The notes under the pieces were generated by a model. The model had not been told where the DNA came from. It worked only from the letters and a program-made list of their open reading frames with translations, and searched no databases. A program made the translations under genes and the position numbers. DNA of 64,000 nt. Source: Macrotis lagotis (Eukaryota > Chordata > Mammalia > Peramelemorphia > Peramelidae). This document shows positions 1 through 10,820 of the stretch, one piece after another (within the stretch, counting starts at the first letter, position 1; every line of letters starts with the position of its first letter). The DNA is taken from positions 124,001 through 188,000 of the forward strand of contig NC_133666.1 of the NCBI RefSeq assembly GCF_037893015.1, written 5' to 3'.

Positions 1-1440
1 AAGTGAGAAAGACAAGGATCCTTGATTACTTGTCCCAAATTAAGTGCTCAGTTAAATCTGATCCAATTTATGAGCAAATGTTAACTACAACATTGTCAGT
101 TATTTACATATTACAAAAAACAATTCTTTTATAAGGATTAATTCACTTAAAATGGAATACAGCTATAATTAGGCATAATTAATATTCTAGTTAAAGCTCT
201 TACCCATTAGTATAGAAAACTATCAAGTCATTGCATTTTGACAGAAGTATTTGATGCAGCATGAAAAAGGCAATACCCTGTTTCCAAGATATCCGTGTTC
301 TTCATGTATAGAATGAGATATTTCTGCCCTTATTAGTATAACTGAGGAAAGGAGAAATTTATGATTTTCCTCTTACTTTATCCCTGGGTTCAGGAAAATC
401 CAGATATGAAAGGGAAAAGCCCATCTCATATAAATCTCTGCACAGAAAGTTGTTAAAACAACTGAAAAACATTTGTATAAAATATTTAAGAACTGAGAAA
501 TCCCATCCTGAAGTTTATCGGTTAATCCAAATCTGGGCCAACACTTATCCTTAATGAAGTCTATGTAATACATGATCCAGTATATGAATGGGGCAGTTTT
601 CTGTGGCTATGCTTGATGCAGAAAGGTTGGAAAGATATGGCTGTAAGTATTAGTGAAGAATCTTCTCTCAAAATGTCATCGTTCGGTCTGAATTACTCCT
701 GAATTTGTATCATCCAATCACATTCTAAGGGAAGGGGGATTGGGGATGGGGGGGATCAAACTTAAATCTAAAATTGTACCACCACAATGAGACAAAATTA
801 TACAATATTGAAAAATACCAATCAACATTTTGAAAAACTGTTGACAAGCTTAAAGATTTATATATATAGTAAAATTTTTAGTTTGGATTCACAAATTTCT
901 TATGCATTTCTTAGACTATTTAAAAAATTTCAAGGGAGAGTACTCAGGACAACTTCCCTCTTTCTGTTCTAAAACCAGTAAGAACCCGAGAGAAGGGAAT
1001 ATTTTTCTCTTATATAAATAAGTAAATTAACATTGGGTTTTTTTTTTTTTGCCTTTCTGTTTCCTCATTCAGGGTCCAGCCCTCGTAGGGCTGTCAGTCT
1101 CTGAAGTGCCGGGCTAATGGTGGGATTGGACTAAATCTTGTGGAACAGTCTCCTCTGTGTTGGACAGAACCCCATCCAACTAGGAGAGTATACTTCTGAT
1201 TAATGTGTAAGCAGAATCTAATCTAGGTTAATTTTAGCCCTAAAAGAATAAACTCATGCCCTTGAACCCCCCCCCCCCACTCTTCAACATGTATCATCTG
1301 AATGGAGATGAATTCCTTTGTCCAGATGGGTGAAGGCAGCTGATTATGTCTAGTCCTGAACAGCATCAGTTGAAGCCCACCTTCACCTCCACCATCCCAA
1401 CCCCCATTAATTGCTCAATATTCTTGATTGATTTTCACCT
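1..1440 (-). repeat. Tandem unit U4 (partial): intron 4, exon 5 remnant, intron 5
   Basis: Matches 44793-46255 of the working gene along its length, so the array continues beyond the left edge. Apart from the exon 5 remnant I see only intronic DNA and short homopolymers. Confidence 0.88.
549..724 (-). pseudogene. ABRAXAS1 exon 5 remnant (U4)
   Basis: Aligns with exon 5 (ATGACATTTTGAGAGAAG, TACTGGATCATG). The tryptophan codon of the GWYKF block reads TGA, the middle has small deletions, and the donor GT is AT. Not usable as an exon. Confidence 0.85.
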
Positions 1441-1655
1441 GGACAGCACCCCTTCCTCAAATCCAATTCACTTGCTTGTCATGGCATCTCCTCCGTGATG
1501 TCACAGCCTTCATGGACAAGGAAGGAAAACATGATGGTCATCAATTACAGTTAGTCCCACTGCTGACTGCCCTTGCTAAAATGCTTTGCTCGGGAAAAGA
1601 TTTTTTTTTTTGTCATAATAAAATAAATTCAAAACTATCAGATTAAATCTCTAGG
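1441..1655. repeat. Segment homologous to ABRAXAS1 intron 2
   Basis: Matches 51655-51870, first across a SINE 3' end (CAAATCCAATTCACTTG) and then about 120 bases further, where no SINE consensus is expected. It follows directly on intron 4 homology, as though a unit had once reached intron 2 and lost the DNA between. Confidence 0.6.
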
Positions 1656-1686
1656 CATGGTCTATTATACAAAAGAGTTACAAGTT

Positions 1687-1835
1687 GGGGCAGCTAGGTG
1701 GCGCAGTGGATAGAGCACCAGCCCTGGAATCAGGAGTACCTAAGTTCCAATCTGGCCTCAGACACTTCATAATGACCTAGCTGTGTGGCATTGGACAAGC
1801 TACTTAAACCCATTGCCTTGCAAAACCGATAAAAA
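1687..1835 (+). mobile_element. Marsupial SINE (WSINE-like)
   Basis: Full-length GGGGCAGCTAGGTGG element, flanked by the target duplication AGAGTTACAAGT at 1674-1685 and 1836-1847. Absent from sister units. Confidence 0.9.
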
Positions 1836-1959
1836 AGAGAGTTACAAGTAGAAAAGGGTCCCACCTTTGAGGCAGCCAGCTCCATCAGAATGTCCTTAAT
1901 TACTGACTGACTGTAAGAATAAATTCTTTTGGAAAGTTTTCTAATTTGATTTTTGAAAT

Positions 1960-2150
1960 AAATGAGTGTCTTGATTAATGACTTGGACAAAAGGGCATAA
2001 ATGGCATTCTTATCACATTTGCAGATGACCCCAATCTGGATGACAGTCAAGGGCCAAGAAATTTCAATATTTGCACACATTTTGCAAAATCTAATAAGAT
2101 GTAATTTAATTGGGATAGATATATAGACTTGCACTTGAGTTTAAGAAGTC
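1960..2150 (+). mobile_element. CR1/L3-type LINE fragment
   Basis: Contains the GGCATAAATGGCATTCTTATC ... GCAGATGACCCC and AATCTAATAAGATG blocks typical of the CR1/L3 3' ORF. The same fragment in U0 is at 34490-34800, so it predates the duplication. Confidence 0.6.
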
Positions 2151-2159
2151 AAGTTTCTG

Positions 2160-3538
2160 AGAAGAAAACTCAGAGAGACCCCCACTTTCTCACAACTACT
2201 CATCCACCCACCATATGTGTGTATGTATGTAGATAGCGCTATACATGTATATCTATATGTATATATATATATATAAGTATATTTTGACTTCTGTAACAGA
2301 ATAATTGCTCTTCAAAGAAGGCATTTCTAGAGTTTTTGTATCCCTTGTGCCTAGCACAGTGTCTGGCCCATGGTAAGTGCTTAATAAATGCTTCTTTCTT
2401 AGTTACTTGCTATTAAGGGGCAGGGAGACCTCTCAGCATTCCTCAAAAACACTCAGACATGACTATCTCACTTTACTCATGTTTGGGTTTGACTGGGAAA
2501 ATCTCATAGCTGGGTACAGAACTTGGTGTATTTGGGGGCATTTACTGTACCTTGGTAATAGACAGACACCCAGCAATCTTCAGGTAACACATCTAAAACC
2601 CAACAGTCTCTCAAACCACCCTCTCTTCTCAATCACAGTCCCAAATATCTTGTTCTGCTTCCAAGACCCCAACTCTGCCTCATCTGCTGCCTCTCTGGCT
2701 CTACCTTCTCTTGCCTACATACACCTAGATGGGATCTTACTGCAGTCCCTGCCTCTCCTTTGCTGCTCTGTGCACAGCACCCAGCCCATTCCCTCAGATC
2801 ATTCATTGACATCCCAGCCTGGAGGAACTTCCTCAGTGCAGCTCCACTGTCCCTCCTCTGAAGCAATTGCTTCCCCTGGCAGTTCTTGCACAGGGCTAGA
2901 GAGATAAAGAAATCTTCCTATCCCTTCAGTTTCTCACCAAATGGTGTCCTCTCAGCAAATGTGTGCTGGGTCACCAGGGCTCAGCTGCATGGAGCTGTCC
3001 CTTACAAAGTGTTGTTCAGGCTTGGGGTTCTCCTCCTCCCAATTGTTCTTGGAAAATATCACTCTCCTGTGGAGCCCTCCATGTCCTTCCAGGGAAGGTA
3101 GTCAGGGCCTCTCTCTGTAGCTGATGTGGAAAGAAGGGAATGACAGATACACGAATCTGGTACATTACACTGCATGAAATAATGCCAGCAACCCCACTCT
3201 AAAAATCTGATTCTACCATTTCCTCATAGTCACATCTTGTCCCATTCCTCATCCAGGTAAGTCATTTTTACTCCTATTGCAGGAATTTGCAAGGTGTGCA
3301 TACTAGTTTGAGATGTGACTCATGTAAAAAAGGGCAAAACATCCAGTTCTGGGATGATCCTAACTAGAAGGGTGCTAGAGTATTCAGTTGCTGAATGCAA
3401 TCAAGAAAAATACCTATGTAAAACCCTTTCTACTGCTCCTATTATTGATTTGGGGGTAAAAGAGGTTGAATATGTATTATGCTTTACAAGATATGATTGC
3501 CAATTAGCAACTCAATATCTTTCAAAAATGACCAGATT
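2160..3538. other. U3 3' flank, non-coding
   Basis: Homologous to 34976-35860 (U0), 21963-22600 (U1) and 13790-14650 (U2). It has a short AT/GT microsatellite (2215-2280) and a MIR-like tail (GTGCCTAGCACAGTGTCTGG, near 2348). Open frames here are not shared between units. Confidence 0.7.
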
Positions 3539-3696
3539 GGGGATAGCTAGGTGATGCAGTGGATTAGAGCACTGGTTCTGGAGTCAGGAACCTGAGTTCA
3601 CTGACCTGACACTTAATACTACTTAGCTGTGTGACCTTGGGCATGTCTCTTAACCCCATTGCCTTGCAACAACAACAACAACAACAACAACAACAA
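3539..3696 (+). mobile_element. Marsupial SINE with CAA-repeat tail
   Basis: A SINE body with a worn head (GGGGATAGCTAGGTGATGCAG) and a (CAA)n tail. The tail translates as a glutamine run in one frame; this is not a gene. Confidence 0.85.
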
Positions 3697-4204
3697 ACAG
3701 AGGACAAAAGTTCATATTACAAATGTAGAGTGCTAGATATCCTTGGAAAAAATTCAAAAATAAATTGTACTGGAACTGGAATATTGTCACAGAACAAAGT
3801 TATCCCCCTCATCTCCTAGTCATAGCATTGATCCATAAAAATTCAAGGACAATGTTTTTAATAGCATACCAAGAGTTCCAAACTCTAAGCTGCATGGATG
3901 AAAAGTTTTCAATGCATAGAGACCTAGGGGAAGAACTGAAAACCAGGTGGGAACAGTAAGAGGAACTTGTGATCCCACAGTCCTACTTTCTCCTAGAATT
4001 GTCCAAAAGATGTACTCTTGAAACCTCCAATAGATGAGTTAACATCCTAATACTTTTATTCAGTTATGAAAGACAGTAATTCTGTGCAATGCTCTGAAGA
4101 ACTTTAAATCTAAAAGAATAGTGCAATTTATTTGCTCCATCAAAAAGACTAACAGAATAAAAGTAATAGTAATAAACACTTCTATAGTATGACATGCTTT
4201 GAAA
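3697..4204. other. U3 3' flank, non-coding
   Basis: Shared with 14850-15360, 22600-23100 and 35880-36330 at similar spacing. No gene seen. Confidence 0.65.
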
Positions 4205-4430
4205 AGCACATTACAAACATCTTATTTGAACCTTGCCACCACCCTGTAATTTACTTAGCATGGGTTTTTCTTATCATCCCATTTTACAGGTAGGAAAATT
4301 GAGGTTTAGAGAGATTATGTTCCATATCTGTGGTCACATAATGAAGACTATAGAATTTCAGTCTAGGTCTTGTGACTCCAGTGCTTGTGCTACAGTTGCC
4401 CCTCCACTGTGCCAGTTCACTAGTGGCAGC
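4205..4430 (+). mobile_element. MIR SINE
   Basis: Carries the MIR core (CCATTTTACAGGTAGGAAA, GTCACATAATGAAG). Present at the same place in all four flanks, so it is old. Confidence 0.8.
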
Positions 4431-4479
4431 ATGGCTGGTGTTCTAGAGAATCCAACCCCGAATCCATAACAATAGAGAA

Positions 4480-5615
4480 ATTTGTGAAGTCATTGGTAGA
4501 GGAGACTGTCAGAGAGGAGGGGGTGACTCCCTTTTGTCCAGGTTGGGGAAGGTTTACATTCTATGGGATTTAGACCAGACAACCCACACCTAAACACCAA
4601 GGGCAGCTGCTCATGAGGGCCTCGGTGCCTCGACCCCTCCCGGCCTGGTCTGATCTTGACCTCCTGGTGCTTGGAGCAAGGCAGCTGAACCTGGCTTCCC
4701 TAAACCTCCCCCAGTTTTTGGGTCCTTCCTTCCCTTTTGGGAAGTCCAAGGCCCACCTCTCCCTACCTGCCTCTTTATTCTCCCCCTCCCACAACCCTCC
4801 ACAACCCCAAGCTAAACTCAGATGCTGTCCCCCCTGGTTGCAGCCCCAGAAGCTTGCTCTCAAGGACCTGAGTCCCTAGTCAGCCCGGGAGCCCCTTCAG
4901 GTGGAAGACACATTGTGGCCCACTCCCCTAATCAGGCTGGCTGATGAGGGCTGAGGGAAATGACTTGGGGGGAGGGGGGCTCCTCATTCCTTTGTGACTG
5001 ATGTCACACAGTTCCTTTCCTTCCCTCCTCCCTTCCCTCACCCTGCAGTGACCACAACCCCCCTCCCTCTACTAAGTAGGTAAGTTTTCTTGGTCTTTGC
5101 AGAAAGAAATTAGTGTGGGAGAGCAGCCACTTCCCTCCTCCATCCCCCCCCATTCCCCTCCATCACCCCCATCTTCCAGATTGACCTACCTGTAGGGTCC
5201 TGCTAGTGCCTAAGTGGCTGTGAGTGGGGGAAATGCCCCTTCCCTGCTCCTGCCTTAGTCTCTCCCTTTCTCCTCCTTATCTTCTCCTCCCTTCCCCTCC
5301 CTCCCAACCCCTAACCTTTTCATGAAGCCCGCCCCTCCTCCCCAACTGGCTTCAATTAGCGAATAGGAGAATGTATGTGTGGTCCTGGGAGTATCAATCC
5401 TTTTGTTTCTACAGGTAAGGTGGTTATAGGGAGGATCTGGTTGTGTGTGTCTGTGTGTCTGTATGTGGGGATGTGCGGCCTCTTGGGTGTGTATCTTCAG
5501 GAGTGAACCTGTTTGTGTTTCTGGGAATTCCTACCTGCCCAGGCCTCTGTCTGGTATTTGGGGGTGGTAGGGTGTTGTGGGGTTCAGAGGAACCCAGCTG
5601 GGACACTCCTTAAAG
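4480..5615. other. GC-rich block of the tandem unit (U3 copy)
   Basis: C- and CT-rich DNA with a conserved TTGGTCTTTGxAGAAAGA element and a GT microsatellite end. Homologous blocks lie at 16100-17345, 23430-24081 plus 28018-28700, and 36600-37800. No conserved frame exists across copies, so I do not call a gene. It may be a downstream CpG island or an unannotated non-coding RNA region. Confidence 0.55.
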
Positions 5616-5619
5616 ACTT

Positions 5620-5910
5620 CTACCTGATGAGAGAAGGTTCTTCACCAATACCTACAGCCACATCTTTCCAGTCTTTCTGCTACTAACATCAAGCATAACC
5701 ACAGAAAACTGCCCCACTCATATACTGGATCATGTATTAGGTAGATTTCACGAAGGATTAGTGTTGACCCAGATTTGGATTTACTGATAAACTTCACAGT
5801 GTGATTTTTCAGGAGTTCTTAAATATTTTATACAAATGTTCTTCAGTTCCTTTAACAACTTTCTGTGCGCAGGTTTATGTGAGATGGGCCTTTCCCTTTC
5901 ATATCTGGAA
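5620..5910 (+). pseudogene. Inverted insertion carrying an ABRAXAS1 exon 5 fragment
   Basis: The plus strand here reads like the minus strand of other units from exon 5 into intron 5 (CTACTAACATCAAGCATAAC, then TTCATATCTGGA). It replaces about 380 bases present in U2. It resembles the U1 exon 5 copy (ATGTATTAGGTAG, GGATTAGTG) more than U4, so the donor was not the nearest copy. Confidence 0.8.
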
Positions 5911-6660
5911 TAAGTACCTTCTATATCTGACATATGCCAGTGTCTCTGGAGAACATTACTGCAAAGATGTTTTTCCTCCTTAACTGCTGCCCTTCTCATT
6001 TTAATTGTATTTCATTTCTGTGCAAAAACATTCCAACTTTGTGGAAGCACTGTTATCCATTTTATTGTTTTATCATAAACACTTCCCCTACTGGTAGATG
6101 AGAAAAGTAATTTCCTCCTTGCTCCTTTAATTTGCTATTCATTTTCCTTTTATACTAAATTCATGTATCCATTTACAGTTTAATGTGGTAGGTGGTGTGA
6201 GGTGTTGACATGCTATCAAATTTCTCCCAAACTGTTTTCTCTTAGTCCATGCTTAATTGCAGTTCAGGGGTGAAGGGGAAAAAAAAGAATCAGTGTGCAG
6301 AAAAGAACAGAAGAAAATTTACAAGGAAGCAAAGTAAAGAAGGGCATCTTTGAATACCATTTCAAATGTTTGTTTATTGTATGTACTTTCTTGAATAGAA
6401 AATGTTTGCTTCATTACGAATTCTCTAATGTTTTCCTGCATACAAGACAATGTTTTTTTCTGATTTTGTATTTAACTTTTTAAAAAATTATTAAAATAAA
6501 TAAAAAAGCAGAGAGGGGCTAAAAAAGAAAATGACTAGTACTTTTTACTATATTCTTAGAATATTGTAATAAATTTTTCTTAAATTGCCACATTCCTACC
6601 ATACCAATACTTTTCCAAAATGTTATCTATCAAGCAATACTTTAAGAAAATGATTAAAAG
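5911..6660. other. Flank and 3' UTR-like region of U3
   Basis: Homologous to 17730-19860 of U2 with a deletion of roughly 1.5 kb near 6241, which removed the old SINE found in the other units. AT-rich; no gene. Confidence 0.6.
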
Positions 6661-6674
6661 TTAGTCAATTATTA

Positions 6675-6985
6675 ACACAGTACACTTTCTCCCATGTTCC
6701 CTTTGGATCAGTTGAGACAATAAGAAAAATTAGATGAAAAGTTTCTAAAATTGGTGCCAGGACATCCTTCACTTTCTCAGCATCTTCATTGGTCTCTTCA
6801 AGGCTTGTCAGTGCTTCTGCCCCATCTTTGCTTTCACCATCTAGTTCAAGGGGTTGATTCTGAAGTTGTAATACCCAAGAGTCCATTTGTATCTTGCTGC
6901 ATCAGCTTCTGGGAAACCAGGGCTTTCCAGCATAAGAGCTCTGAGCTCATGGTCCGTGTGACAGCCCTTGCTGCCAATCTGACTG
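6675..6985 (-). pseudogene. ABRAXAS1 exon 9 remnant (U3)
   Basis: The C-terminal half remains recognisable (EALTSLEETNEDAEKVKD against [14 protein letters not shown]), but SPTF is gone and an L1 fragment replaces the 5' half. It cannot encode a BRCA1-binding tail. Confidence 0.8.
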
Positions 6986-7905
6986 CTCTTTCAAAAAATA
7001 TTTTATTAGTTTTCCAATTATATACAATAGTAGTGTCTACCTATCATTTTTGCAAAGTTTTAAAATTTACAATTTTTCCCCCACCTTCCCTTCCTTCCCC
7101 CTATCCAGGCTTCTCTGAAATTCCAGTCCTCTTGGTTCCTATTAGAAGAATAGTGTTCCATAATGTGCATTTACCACAATTTGTTCAGCCATTCCCCAAT
7201 TGATGGACATTCACTTGATTTCCAATTCTTTGCTACCACTAACAGAGCTGCTATGAATATTTTTGTACAAGTGATGTTTTTCCCTTTTGCAAGATCTCTT
7301 CAGGGTATAGACCCAGTAGTGGTATTGCTGGATCAAAGGGGATGAACATTTTTATTGCCCTTTTGGCATAATTCCAGATTGGTCTCCAGAAAGGTTGGAT
7401 GTATTAGTGTCCCAGATTTTCCACATCCCTTCCAACATTGAACATTATCCTTTCTGGTCATATTGGCCAATCTGATAGGTGTGAGATGGTACCTCAGAGC
7501 TGCTTTAATTTGCATTTCTCTAATCAGTAATGATTTAGAGTAATTCTTCATATGACTATGTATACCTTTGATTTCCTCATCTATAAATTGCTTTTGGATA
7601 TAATTTGACTGTTTTTCAATTGGGAATGGATTTTTTTTTTATAAATTTGACTCACTTGTCTGTATATTTTAGAAATGAGTGTTTGTAAGACATAGTTGTA
7701 AAAATTGTTTCCCAGTTTACTACATTTCTTTTGATCTTGGTTACAGTGATTTTGTTTCTGCAAAAGCTTTTTTAATTTAATGTAATCAAAGTTACCTAGT
7801 TTGTTTTTAGTGATGTTCTCCATCTCTTCCTTAGTCATAAACTGTTTCCCTTTCCATAGATAAACTATTCCTTGAACTCCTAGTTTGCTTATAATATTGT
7901 CTGAC
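6986..7905 (-). mobile_element. LINE-1 3' fragment (ORF2 C-terminus and 3' UTR)
   Basis: The minus strand encodes the L1 ORF2 end (IREMQIKAALRYHLTPIRLA, then CWKGCGKSGT), interrupted by frameshifts. It is 5' truncated. It replaced about 360 bases of U3 exon 9 and intron 8 that persist in U2. Confidence 0.88.
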
Positions 7906-8132
7906 AACATCTTGTTAAATCTTGTGAAACTGAGTTCATTTATAAATTAAGCTTGCCATGCTGGAGAATAATTATTTACAGGCACCCAAGCCATCACTCT
8001 CTGAGCATCCTTTCTCTTCAGAACATTGGGAGTACAAAGGATGCTGGCGAATTAATAATTATTCATCGTCCATATGAAAGTTCTAGGTAAGGTTGTCTAG
8101 GAAAAAATATGGTTATGAACTTTTCTTTTTAC

Positions 8133-8247
8133 CTGATACTCTAGCCTTTGGTGTTTCTCTTCTTGTAAGTCCCTCTTTTAGACTATTTATATCCCTTGTG
8201 AGATTTTTATCTATTTTCTCACTGTCATATAATTGACTGCATGTTTC
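8133..8247 (-). pseudogene. ABRAXAS1 exon 8 copy (U3), still open
   Basis: Exactly 115 bases, as in the working exon. The frame is open throughout (ETCSQLYDSEKIDKNLTRDI), with acceptor TTGTAG and donor GTAAAA kept. Neighbouring exons 7 and 9 of the unit are broken, so it has no obvious partner; it could be spliced only by skipping. Confidence 0.82.
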
Positions 8248-8829
8248 CTACAAAATAAAATCAGTTTACTTGTACCAATAACATTTTAATTTGCAATACA
8301 TTAGTAACATATTAAGTAAAAGGAATTATATCAGAAAGAATAGAGCAACAGTCAGAAATTTAAATCACTTCACACACTAACTACTACATTTCTGCAAAAA
8401 AAGTTTTCTTCCTTATGTAAGAACAACATGACTAATTAGGGTTGAGGGTGGGTAAGCTTAATACAGCCAAAAAATCAGTACCTAATTAAAGTTTATAGAT
8501 TGAGAAATTTATTAAAATAATTTTTCTGAATTTAAAAAAAATGTCAATATGTGTGTATAGTAATAAATTGTTACTTTTTTGTACAGTTTTTTTGGATAAA
8601 TAATACCTCCAGGCCAAATCTATGTATCTAGAAGATATACTAAACATGCAGTGTTAGCATGGTTTCTAAATATGGAAACAAACTTGAAAGTTGGACAAAA
8701 TTGCCTTTAAATGAGAGCATATGAAGAAGCAGTTTTTAGATGAAGAAATCAAAGAAAGCTATATAATCCCATAAAAAAAAACACTCTAAATAATTGTTAA
8801 CAAGATAAATGCAAATCGGATAAATTTAA

Positions 8830-8914
8830 CTTTAATTCATCCTGCTTAATAATGTAAAATTCATTCATTTTCTACATGTCTTTTATAATTCCATGTAAAT
8901 GAAAAAATTTTGAC
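8830..8914 (-). pseudogene. ABRAXAS1 exon 7 remnant (U3)
   Basis: Eighty-five bases aligned to exon 7, with stops in the ancestral frame, the acceptor AG changed to AT, and the donor GT lost. Confidence 0.8.
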
Positions 8915-9028
8915 ATATTGGTGAAAGACAAGATGTTTCCTTGTGCATGTAGATTTCAAAACTGATATTTATACTTCATTTGTAAAATGAAGATTTGACT
9001 AGGAGTGGTACAGTCTAAACAGATTCTG

Positions 9029-9146
9029 GGGCAAGCTAGGTGGAGCAGTGGTCAGAACACCAGTGGAACCAGGAAGACCTGAGTTCAACTCCAGCCTCAG
9101 ACACTTAATAATTACCTAGTTGTGTAATCTTGGCAAGTCGCTTAGA
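9029..9146 (+). mobile_element. Worn marsupial SINE
   Basis: GCAAGCTAGGTGGAGCAGTGG to TTGGCAAGTCGCTTAG without an A tail. It ends just before the PAIP1 retrocopy and is absent from U0 and U1. Confidence 0.8.
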
Positions 9147-9418
9147 TTCTATGTGTAGGTAGTTTAAAAGACTTTTGGAGGGGGGCGGGGCGCAGGACGC
9201 CCCCGCAGCCTCCGCGCCCGGCCGGCCGGCCCCGGCCCCGCCCCTGCGACCCCCCTTCTCCCTCCAGGAGGCCGGGGGTCGGGGCGGGCCGCGCGGGGGG
9301 GGGGGGGGGCCTCGCGGAGCGCGCAGCGCCGCAGCCCGGGCTCCCGCCCTCTTCCCCGCTCGGCCCCACCCTCCTCCCTCCCGGAGCGGCGGCGGCGGCC
9401 GGAGGAGGAGCATGGCGG

Positions 9419-10510
9419 ATGGCCGCAGAACACCCGAAGCCCACGAGAGCTCCACCTAGTTCACAGGATAAAGTCTCCCCGCGCATCTCAGCCATGGCCA
9501 AACCCCAGGTGGTCTTAGCACCTGTGCTCATGTCGGAGCTCTCTGTCAATGCCCCAGAGTTTTATCCGTCGGGTTACAATTCTAATTGTAGAGATTCTTC
9601 CTATGAAGATGGATGTGATAGTTTCCCTACTCTTACAGAATATGTACAGGAGTTTTTGAATCACCGCGTTACAGAACAGCCAGGAAGTTTTCAAACTGAA
9701 ATTGATCAGTTTGCAGACACTCTTAATGGCTGGGTCACTACTGATGAAGCTTTACAAGAGCTTGTGGGACTCATCTACCAAGAGGCCACAACTGTTCCAC
9801 ATTTCTCTTACATGGGAGCAAGGCTGTGTAATTATTTGTCTCATCATCTAACCATTAATCCACAAAGTGGAAATTTCCGGCAGTTACTACTTAAAAGGTG
9901 TCGAACTGAGTATGAAAACAAAGATCAGGCTGCAAAAGGAGATGAAGCTACCAGAAAACGATTTCATTCCTTTGTACTTTTCCTGAGTGAACTTTACCTT
10001 AAACTGGAGATTAAAGGAACAAAGGGGCAGGTTCAGAGAGCGGATATTCTTCAGGCTGGTCTTCGGGAATTACTGAATGCACTTTTTTCCAATCCTGTGG
10101 ACAGCAATTTAATCTGTGTAGTAAAACTACTGAAGTTGATAGGGTCAGTTTTGGAAGATGCATGGAAGGAAAAAGGAAAGACAGATATGGAAGAAATGAT
10201 TCAGAGAATTGAAAATGTGCTAGATACAAATTGCAGCAGAGATGTAAAACAGATGCTTTTGAAGCTAGTGGAACTCCGATCAAGTAACTGGGGTAGAGTT
10301 CATGCCACCTCAACATATAGAGAAGAAACACCTGAAAATGATCCTAATTATTTTATGAATGAACCAACATTTTATACATCTGATGGCATTCCTTTTACTG
10401 CTGCTGATCCAGATTATCAAGAAAAATATCAGGAGTTACTTGACAGAGAGAATTTCTTCCCAGATTATGAGGAAAATGGAACAGATTTATCAGGGGCTGG
10501 AGATCCATAA
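9419..10510 (+). CDS. Open frame of the PAIP1 retrocopy (PABP-interacting protein 1, truncated)
   Basis: A 363-codon frame closely matching PAIP1, the translation factor that links poly(A)-binding protein to eIF4A and eIF3. The PAM2 motif (SELSVNAPEFYP, residues 39-50) and the MIF4G region (about 70-290) are intact. Two defects are visible. The family start MADG at 9412 is followed by a loss of about 90 codons that shifts its frame, but an overlapping ATG at 9419 happens to be in the right frame. Near the C-terminus the tyrosine of GDPY is TAA, which removes 29 residues (LDDIDDE to KRKQ) holding the second PABP-binding site. The result resembles the short PAIP1 isoform that starts near MAKPQ. 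Expression is unknown. Confidence 0.7.
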   Translation: MAAEHPKPTRAPPSSQDKVSPRISAMAKPQVVLAPVLMSELSVNAPEFYPSGYNSNCRDSSYEDGCDSFPTLTEYVQEFLNHRVTEQPGSFQTEIDQFADTLNGWVTTDEALQELVGLIYQEATTVPHFSYMGARLCNYLSHHLTINPQSGNFRQLLLKRCRTEYENKDQAAKGDEATRKRFHSFVLFLSELYLKLEIKGTKGQVQRADILQAGLRELLNALFSNPVDSNLICVVKLLKLIGSVLEDAWKEKGKTDMEEMIQRIENVLDTNCSRDVKQMLLKLVELRSSNWGRVHATSTYREETPENDPNYFMNEPTFYTSDGIPFTAADPDYQEKYQELLDRENFFPDYEENGTDLSGAGDP

Positions 10511-10798
10511 TTGGATGACATTGATGATGAGAGGGACCCAGAAATAGAAGAAGCCCATGAAAAATTTTGCTTAGAATCAGAGCGTAAGAGAAAACAGTAA
10601 AGTTAGATTAAAGGATATAATCTTTATAAGGCAGTTTAGGTTTGATGATTAGCAAAACAGAAGGAAGCAAGGAAACATGTCACATTTATACCAAATTAAG
10701 TATGTTGAGTTTAAGTTAATAATATATGCAATTTTAATTTTGTTTAACAATGTCTGCCAAAAAGAAAAAGTAAACTTATTTCCTATAACTTAAATTGT

Positions 10799-10820
10799 GT
10801 ATATATATATATATATATAT
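10799..10820. repeat. (TA)n microsatellite
   Basis: A run of TA dinucleotides in the 3' UTR of the PAIP1 retrocopy. Confidence 0.9.

Noticed and set aside
3667-3696. Polyglutamine run
   Set aside because: It is the CAA-repeat tail of a SINE.
9105-9549. Overlapping open frames on both strands, rich in R, G, P and A
   Set aside because: They are shadows of the CpG-rich 5' UTR of the PAIP1 retrocopy.
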